Origin: CAYQUC01 sp964514215
GTDB lineage: Bacteria > Pseudomonadota > Gammaproteobacteria > UBA6429 > Thiohalophilaceae
Direction: 5' to 3'
Length of the DNA stretch: 30,932 nucleotides
Assembly: GCA_964514215.1 (NCBI GenBank)
Contig: CAZEPW010000043.1
Location: forward strand, 1-30,932
The notes under the pieces were generated by a model. The model was not told where the DNA came from. It searched no databases and worked only from the letters and a program-made list of their open reading frames with translations. Below, piece after piece: positions 25,771-30,932 of this stretch. The number at the start of each line of letters is the position of its first letter. Position 1 is the first letter of the stretch. The position numbers were made by a program, and so were the translations under genes.

Positions 25771-25787
25771 TGGCACAAAGTCTTGCT
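25771..25787 (+). promoter_or_regulatory. Sigma54-like promoter with one extra spacer base
   Basis: TGGCAC, six bases, TTGCT: both halves are perfect, but GG and GC are 11 bases apart instead of 10. It lies about 100 bases ahead of the kinase-phosphatase gene. RpoN is strict about spacing, so activity is doubtful. It is recorded because the gene belongs functionally with the sigma54-controlled nitrate genes. No GCAC-N7-GTGC site is seen close by. Confidence 0.25.
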
Positions 25788-25890
25788 CTATTTGGGTTTT
25801 AATTTGTTATTACTATTTTAATAAAATCAACGTGTTAATTAATCCACCACATGATAATATTGGATTGTATCTTAATTACAGTAACTGATT

Positions 25891-27594
25891 ATGCCATTAA
25901 AAATAGACTCCGCTTCGTACAGTATCGCCGGTATTAAACCACTAAATGAAGACGCTTGTGGTGTACGCTGTCCTGATGACAGCTTGATAGAAACTAAGGG
26001 GATTGCTGCTGTTATTGCCGATGGCATGAGTGGTAGCGATGCGGGAAAAGAAGCTAGCGAAGCTTGTGTCTCAGGATTTTTAAACGACTATTACAGCACC
26101 CCAGAAAGTTGGACCGTTAAAACCTCTGCGCAAAAAATTATTTCAGCACTAAATCATTGGCTGCATGGAACCGGTCAACGCGAATATGGCAGCCATAAAG
26201 GTATGGTTACCACCATCAGTACCTTGGTGTTCAAATCGAATACTGCTTATATGTTTCATGTGGGTGATAGTCGTATTTATCGCTTGCGTGGCGATGAGCT
26301 ACAACAATTAACACAAGATCACCGAATCACAGTTGAAAAAGGTAAAACCTATCTCGCTAGAGCAATGGGCATACAATTGCATCTTGATATTGATTATCGA
26401 AAAATATCATTAGAAACCAATGATACTTTTATTATGTTAACTGATGGTGTCTTTGAGTTTATTAGCGATAAAGAAATAAAAAAAATAGTCAATAATACCT
26501 CTGATTTAAATAACGCGGTTGAAACCATCGTCAATATTGCAGTTGAAAACAATAGTGATGACAATTTAACGTGTCAAATAATTCGTATAATTGATTTGCC
26601 TGAAAAAAATGAAAGTGAATTTTTTAAAACGTTAACGAAACTACCGTTTCCACCCGCTCTCGAACCAGGCATGAAGCTCGATGGTTATAAAGTATTACGG
26701 CAATTATTTTCAACCAAACGTACTGAAGTCTATTTAGTACAAGACATCGAAAGCAACAGGAATTTAATTCTAAAAGCACCATCAATTAACTATGATGACG
26801 ATGCTGAATACATTAACCAGTTTTTGCATGAAGAGTGGATTGGGCGACGCATTAACAACCCGCATGTAATGAAAGTATGTAATGTCGAAAGAAAACGCAC
26901 GGCATTGTATTACACCGCAGAATTTATCGACGGAATGACGTTGCGACAATGGATGGACGACTTACCGCAATCAACCTTAACCCAAACACGCAACTTCATC
27001 ATACAAATTTCACGTGGTTTGCGTTCATTTCATCGTCTTGAAATGATCCATCAGGATTTAAAACCGGAAAATATCATTATTGATGCCAATGGTTCTCTTA
27101 AAATTATTGATTTTGGTTCGACTAAAATAGCGGGAATCGAAGAAATTGCTAAACCCATCGAATCAAACAATATTCTTGGCACAATCAACTACACTGCACC
27201 GGAATACCACACAGGAGACGTAGGCAGTAATCGCTCGGATATATTTTCTTTGGGGGTTATTGCCTATGAATTATTAACCGGAAAATTACCTTACGGTAAA
27301 GATTTATCGGCTAAAAATTTAGGAAAAGTAAGTTATATCTCAGCACGTAACTACGCAAAAGAACTACCTGAATGGGTTGATAAGGCATTAGAAAAAGCCG
27401 TTAAGATTCAACCTCAATATCGTTATGAATTATTGTCTGAATTTACCTCTGCATTAACAAAGCCTGATCCTGAACTGGCTTCAAAACCAAATGCCCCATT
27501 ACTTGAACGAAATCCTGTTCTTGTTTGGCAAATAACATCATTTGTATTATTTTTTAGTAATTTAATTTTTATTTATTTGTATGGCAAAAATTAA
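25891..27594 (+). CDS. Bifunctional PP2C phosphatase-Ser/Thr protein kinase
   Basis: A 567-residue fusion. Residues 1-235 are a PPM/PP2C phosphatase with the metal motifs ADGMSG, GDSRIYR, LTDGV and SDDNLT. Residues about 265-530 are a Hanks-type kinase with Lys295, catalytic Asp389, DFG at 407-409 and an APE motif. The catalytic loop reads HQDLKPEN, so the HRD arginine is Gln. A membrane span near 542-562 anchors the C-terminus. The same fusion lies between nirB and the nitrate transporter in Pseudomonas aeruginosa (PA1782), so a role in control of nitrate uptake or assimilation is likely by synteny. It carries its own 133-base upstream region and converges on the chemotaxis gene. Confidence 0.9.
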   Translation: MPLKIDSASYSIAGIKPLNEDACGVRCPDDSLIETKGIAAVIADGMSGSDAGKEASEACVSGFLNDYYSTPESWTVKTSAQKIISALNHWLHGTGQREYGSHKGMVTTISTLVFKSNTAYMFHVGDSRIYRLRGDELQQLTQDHRITVEKGKTYLARAMGIQLHLDIDYRKISLETNDTFIMLTDGVFEFISDKEIKKIVNNTSDLNNAVETIVNIAVENNSDDNLTCQIIRIIDLPEKNESEFFKTLTKLPFPPALEPGMKLDGYKVLRQLFSTKRTEVYLVQDIESNRNLILKAPSINYDDDAEYINQFLHEEWIGRRINNPHVMKVCNVERKRTALYYTAEFIDGMTLRQWMDDLPQSTLTQTRNFIIQISRGLRSFHRLEMIHQDLKPENIIIDANGSLKIIDFGSTKIAGIEEIAKPIESNNILGTINYTAPEYHTGDVGSNRSDIFSLGVIAYELLTGKLPYGKDLSAKNLGKVSYISARNYAKELPEWVDKALEKAVKIQPQYRYELLSEFTSALTKPDPELASKPNAPLLERNPVLVWQITSFVLFFSNLIFIYLYGKN

Positions 27595-27619
27595 ATGCCG
27601 TAATTATACCCAGATAATT

Positions 27620-29671
27620 TTAATTTACTTTAAACTCTGAAACCAAGTGCTGAAGCTCGGCAGCGACGCTGCGCAGAGAATCACTACTTTGAGTTGTCAT
27701 CTCGGCATTATTAACCGTTTGCTCGGCAATATCTCTAACATTAACAATATTGCGATTAATTTCTTCTGCTACACTACTCTGCTCTTCTGCTGCACTGGCA
27801 ATTTGTTCGTTCATCGAGGTAATATGTTCAACGGCATTGGTAATTGACTCTAATGCCGTGCCTGCCTCAGCAGCTTGTATTATCGTTTTTTCAGTTTGCT
27901 GGTTGCCATCGTCCATCACCGTAACAGCATTACCGGCACCCAATTGTAATTTTTCTATCATGACCTGAATTTCTTGAGTTGAATCTTGGGTACGGCTGGC
28001 CAAGGTTCTCACTTCATCAGCAACAACCGCAAAACCCCGACCTTGTTCACCTGCACGAGCCGCTTCAATGGCGGCATTAAGTGCTAATAAATTGGTTTGC
28101 TCTGCAATACCTCGAATGACATCCAATACGGTACCAATACTGTCACTATCTTGCTCCAACTGTTTTATAACCGTACTCGCTTGTTGCATGCCATTTGATA
28201 ACTTATTAATCGATTCAATTGTTTGATGCACAACAGTACGTCCATTATTTGCTTCTTTATCGGCGCGACGAGTCGCTTCGGCAGTACTTGCGGCATTTTT
28301 AGCAACGTCATGAACGGTTGCTGACATTTCATTCATTGCAGTAGCAACCTGTTCAAGCTCCTGATTTTGTTCATTAACACCACTGCTGGTATCTTTTGAA
28401 GCGACTTCACTTTGTTCGGATGATACCACGACTTGATTAGTTGAGCTGATAACTTGAGAGACTAAAGCATTTATCTTTTCAATCATCATATTCATGTCTT
28501 TAGCTATAAATTGCATTTCATCCTGTGTATCCAATGTCACACGGGTTGTTAAATCGCCATTTGCTAAATTATGAACGGCTAGTTTTATACTATTAATAGA
28601 GTTCATAATGCTTAATTGAAACCCGCCAAAAATGTACAACGCCCCCACCAGTAACAACAGGCTGATGCTGATGCTAAGAATCATACTATTTTTCTTAGCG
28701 TTTATTCGTTGCTCCAGAATTTTATCTAAAGCGGGAAGAACCGCATCGTATAATTTTAGATTTGCGGTTATAGCAACTGTCCCTTGATTGAAATAACTCT
28801 CAGAGTTGAGTTTAATATTTTCTGATTGCAATAGATTTTTTTTCGTTAAATCAATAAATTGTGTATTTGCATCTGCGGCATTTTTTTGGAGTATTAAAAA
28901 ATCATCTCGAATTGTTTTATTGTTTTCAAACACAACATCAAATCCATGCATCATCGCGGTGTTTGAATTTTCAATATTTTGTATAAAATTACTTAATTTT
29001 AAATAAGATATTGAGGAAAAACTACCTTTAGATATAATGCCAGCACCTAATCCGCGTGCTTTTCCGATATTTTCAGCTAATTCCGGAATCCGGATACTCA
29101 AGGCATTCGCCATGAAATTACTGTCCAATGATGGATCTAATAATAATCGTGAGCTTTCTAACACATATGCTTTTAGTGATAACAACTTTTCAATAACAAG
29201 AGTATGGCCATTAAACGCCTTCTCTGTTTGCATTGAATATGCACTTTTTGTGATGTTTTCCCAATCTTGTTGAATTATTTTAACTAGGGTTGATGTTTGA
29301 AGGGTTTCACCGAGCAAAGCATCAACTTCAATTAATTTGGCCAACTCTTTATCAACAGCAGAACGTATTGCGGTAATTTGCTGTTTTAATTCGCTCTTAC
29401 CCTGCAGATAGGAATTTGTCATTCCTCGAGTTTGTGCCATATGTTCAACTACAGGCCGAATTTTGGCCATATATTGTAAACCGGTTCTCTCTAGTAGTGC
29501 GTGATCAACTGATTTTGTATGTTCCGTTATCGATATAAAAATGACATAACCAACCGGAATCATGTACAAAATAAAAATAACAGCAAATTTCCATGTAAAA
29601 TTTAATCTATTTAAAATTGCAACAGAGGGAGAAAGAAAACTTGAAGTAAAAGTAGCCATAAATGTGTTCAC
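27620..29671 (-). CDS. Methyl-accepting chemotaxis protein with NIT-like periplasmic helical domain
   Basis: A 683-residue receptor. TM1 is near residues 28-50. A periplasmic all-helical domain spans about 55-330, then TM2 near 335-360, a HAMP domain and the signalling domain with the highly conserved hairpin tip (IAEQTNLLALNAAIEAARAG). The periplasmic part has two motifs, MAQTRGMTNSYL and GKARGLGAGI, resembling the RGxxxxxL pattern of nitrate/nitrite-sensing NIT domains. With nitrate genes nearby this suggests nitrate taxis. No C-terminal CheR pentapeptide is visible. The frame opens with GTG (29671), but ATG at 29659 (residue 5) is equally possible; neither has a strong ribosome site. The stop is 25 bases from that of the convergent kinase gene. 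Confidence 0.88.
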   Translation of the reverse strand: MNTFMATFTSSFLSPSVAILNRLNFTWKFAVIFILYMIPVGYVIFISITEHTKSVDHALLERTGLQYMAKIRPVVEHMAQTRGMTNSYLQGKSELKQQITAIRSAVDKELAKLIEVDALLGETLQTSTLVKIIQQDWENITKSAYSMQTEKAFNGHTLVIEKLLSLKAYVLESSRLLLDPSLDSNFMANALSIRIPELAENIGKARGLGAGIISKGSFSSISYLKLSNFIQNIENSNTAMMHGFDVVFENNKTIRDDFLILQKNAADANTQFIDLTKKNLLQSENIKLNSESYFNQGTVAITANLKLYDAVLPALDKILEQRINAKKNSMILSISISLLLLVGALYIFGGFQLSIMNSINSIKLAVHNLANGDLTTRVTLDTQDEMQFIAKDMNMMIEKINALVSQVISSTNQVVVSSEQSEVASKDTSSGVNEQNQELEQVATAMNEMSATVHDVAKNAASTAEATRRADKEANNGRTVVHQTIESINKLSNGMQQASTVIKQLEQDSDSIGTVLDVIRGIAEQTNLLALNAAIEAARAGEQGRGFAVVADEVRTLASRTQDSTQEIQVMIEKLQLGAGNAVTVMDDGNQQTEKTIIQAAEAGTALESITNAVEHITSMNEQIASAAEEQSSVAEEINRNIVNVRDIAEQTVNNAEMTTQSSDSLRSVAAELQHLVSEFKVN

Positions 29672-29772
29672 TGATAAAATAGGTTATTTCGTACAGTTTT
29701 TATCGTCTTACATTTGCTATAACTTGAATCAAATATTTACATTTTTTTGCTAATATTGAAAATTTTATCAAA

Positions 29773-30411
29773 CTAAATATCGAAATCAGCCATGGCTTTT
29801 TCAAGTTGCTTAATATTAACTCCCTTTATTCGACGATAACCAACATACATTAATGGATAACCTTGCGCTTCTAATAAATTGTAAGCTTGCTGACCTGCCC
29901 CCTCTGCATCAAACTCGGTATAATCGATATTATTTTCTTCAAAATACAACCTCATTTTTTTGCAAAAACCACACCAACTGGTGCCATACATCACAACCAT
30001 CGCTTCACCACCTTCGTAAAAATGGTTTTGCATCACCAGTCTTTCGGATCGAGTTAACGCTTTTTCACCAAGACCTTCTGCCAGTATTGATACAATTTCC
30101 GGCTTTGCGTTACCAATTACTTTCTGGTCTCCCACAACCGTTAACGGTAATCGGTTTGTATGAGCCACCGTTTTCAATAATTCACTGCCTTTTTTACTGT
30201 TAGCATCAAACTCTTGATAATCGATCCCTCGAGAATTAAGTAATTGAACGACATCAGTACAGTATTGGCCGCATTTATCACTGGTAAATAACCATACTAT
30301 CGCTTTACCGTCGCTATCAAATGCGCCAGTAACAAAAAATGAGGATACTAGATTGGGCTTAAAATAATAAATTGATACAAATATTACTGCTATTACAGCA
30401 AGTTTTTTCAT
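29773..30411 (-). CDS. Tandem glutaredoxin-like membrane-anchored protein
   Basis: A 212-residue protein with an N-terminal membrane anchor or uncleaved signal (residues about 3-17) and two glutaredoxin-like domains. The second has a normal redox site C147-GF-C150 and a GYPLMYVG cis-Pro segment. The first aligns well (IDYQEFD against IDYTEFD) but its site is C47-GQY-C51, CX3C rather than CX2C, so its redox chemistry may differ. The likely location is the periplasmic face. The gene is upstream of the chemotaxis receptor on the same strand with a 101-base gap. Thiol-disulfide exchange is inferred from the fold; the target is unknown. Confidence 0.75.
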   Translation of the reverse strand: MKKLAVIAVIFVSIYYFKPNLVSSFFVTGAFDSDGKAIVWLFTSDKCGQYCTDVVQLLNSRGIDYQEFDANSKKGSELLKTVAHTNRLPLTVVGDQKVIGNAKPEIVSILAEGLGEKALTRSERLVMQNHFYEGGEAMVVMYGTSWCGFCKKMRLYFEENNIDYTEFDAEGAGQQAYNLLEAQGYPLMYVGYRRIKGVNIKQLEKAMADFDI

Positions 30412-30505
30412 TGTTAACCTATAAATAATTATAATGTTAAATAACTGGTATTGTACCTAACTAACCTGAGCTTGGGATAAGTAAATATGCAACTTACACT
30501 CGGAC

Positions 30506-30601
30506 ATGAAACCGGTATGGCCAAGCAAAAGATGCCATTCATGGCAGCTCAACTGCCGCGTCCTGCGGCAGACGGTCTTTATTTGACCATACCGGTTCCA
30601 T
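30506..30601. repeat. GC-richer nested inverted-repeat element (possible MITE or structured RNA)
   Basis: Outer arms 30506-30524 and 30583-30601 pair over 19 bases with two mismatches; the core is AACCGGTATGG. Inside are two further perfect stems: TGCCAT/ATGGCA and CTGCCGC/GCGGCAG. The element is richer in G+C than the flanks. It sits in the 394-base gap 30412-30805. An 83-codon frame crosses it on the minus strand but has no family features. This could be a small non-autonomous repeat or an RNA structure; multiple genome copies would settle it. Confidence 0.65.
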
Positions 30602-30742
30602 ATCCTCACTTTGGTGCTTATCAAATATCCAACATTTTTTAATATATCCTTATGCAAACCTGAGGTTATATTACTTATCGTTAGCGCTTCACCGTAAATT
30701 AACATCATACTAAATTACTAAACTTTAAAAAACGCACCAATA

Positions 30743-30756
30743 TTGATAGAGATCAA
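30743..30756. promoter_or_regulatory. FNR/Anr box
   Basis: TTGATAGAGATCAA, an exact match to the FNR consensus TTGAT-N4-ATCAA, within a 9-bp-arm palindrome (30741-30759 region). If it activates minus-strand transcription from the usual -41.5 position, the start would be near 30708. That would produce an RNA through the inverted-repeat element toward the glutaredoxin-like gene. Oxygen-dependent control is inferred. Confidence 0.7.
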
Positions 30757-30805
30757 TATTTTAAAATTTAACTTTGACTAAAACGTAAGGACTAAGTAGG
30801 AACTA

Positions 30806-30932
30806 TTACTTATTTCGCAGAGTTGGTATTTTTAGACCCGCTTCAAATGAAGCAATCAATATGCCAAGCCTTTTTATTCGTGTTTCTTCTTTCTTGGCGC
30901 TCATTACCCACCAGATAGAATCTCTTTTATAG
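30806..30932 (-). CDS. YdeI/OmpD-associated family protein, C-terminal end only (partial)
   Basis: The last 41 codons of a minus-strand gene that runs off the right edge; the stop is at 30806-30808. The peptide contains WWVMSAKKEETRIKRL followed by an IASFEAGLKIP end, which is the typical C-terminus of YdeI/OmpD-associated proteins (W-x-SAK-x-ETR-x-RRL). Family members are small cytoplasmic proteins of unclear role, sometimes labelled bacteriocin-protection proteins. The 5' end and length are not visible. Confidence 0.6.
   Translation of the reverse strand, partial: YKRDSIWWVMSAKKEETRIKRLGILIASFEAGLKIPTLRNK

Noticed and set aside
30457..30708. 83-codon minus-strand open frame as a protein gene
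   Set aside because: It runs through a nested inverted repeat, has no ribosome site or family features, and its composition follows the repeat. It is kept only as a possible RNA region under the FNR box.

Overview
The window reads as a chromosomal segment of an AT-rich gammaproteobacterium. The NirB, NirD, NarK, sigma54/NtrC and DsrC-family features all fit that group, but nothing settles the genus. Almost every base is coding. No rRNA, tRNA, CRISPR array or transposase was found.

Left third (1-9515): a nitrate assimilation locus. Read on the minus strand from 7452 down to 67, the order is nirB, nirD, a NasA/NarB-type molybdenum nitrate reductase, a four-cluster ferredoxin fused to a DmsC-type membrane anchor, and a DsrC-family protein with neither catalytic cysteine. 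A NarK-type nitrate/nitrite transporter is divergent on the plus strand. The 557-base gap between nirB and narK holds two textbook sigma54 promoters pointing outward and two GCAC-N7-GTGC NtrC-type sites. Nitrogen control of both arms is therefore visible in the sequence.

Middle (9955-25757): a long plus-strand run of tightly packed genes that looks like an unusual ribosomal peptide (RiPP) operon. It holds a 73-residue precursor whose last 17 residues are almost all Cys/Ser/Thr/Gly; an exported protein with two GyrI-like domains; a radical SAM/SPASM enzyme; a SagB-type FMN dehydrogenase; a SagC/Ocin-ThiF-type E1-like leader-binding protein; a YcaO cyclodehydratase ending in PxPxP; two CAAX-type membrane proteases; an ABC ATPase; and an ABC permease fused to a complete metal-dependent amidohydrolase. 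It continues with at most 33-base gaps into a membrane-anchored pentaheme cytochrome c with TPRs, a CRTAC1/ASPIC-UnbV beta-propeller lipoprotein and a DUF1566 protein. The streptolysin S-like core (sagA-B-C-D-E-G-H analogues) plus a radical SAM enzyme, a periplasmic amidohydrolase tethered to the exporter and the redox genes is the strongest candidate for an undescribed system here.

Right third (25891-30932): a PP2C phosphatase-Ser/Thr kinase fusion of the kind found beside nirBD/nasA in other gammaproteobacteria, a convergent methyl-accepting chemotaxis protein with a NIT-like sensory region, a tandem glutaredoxin-like membrane protein, an intergenic stretch with a nested inverted repeat and a perfect FNR box, and the 3' end of a YdeI/OmpD-associated gene. 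Because nitrate-related genes lie on both sides, the RiPP operon looks inserted into a nitrate neighbourhood.
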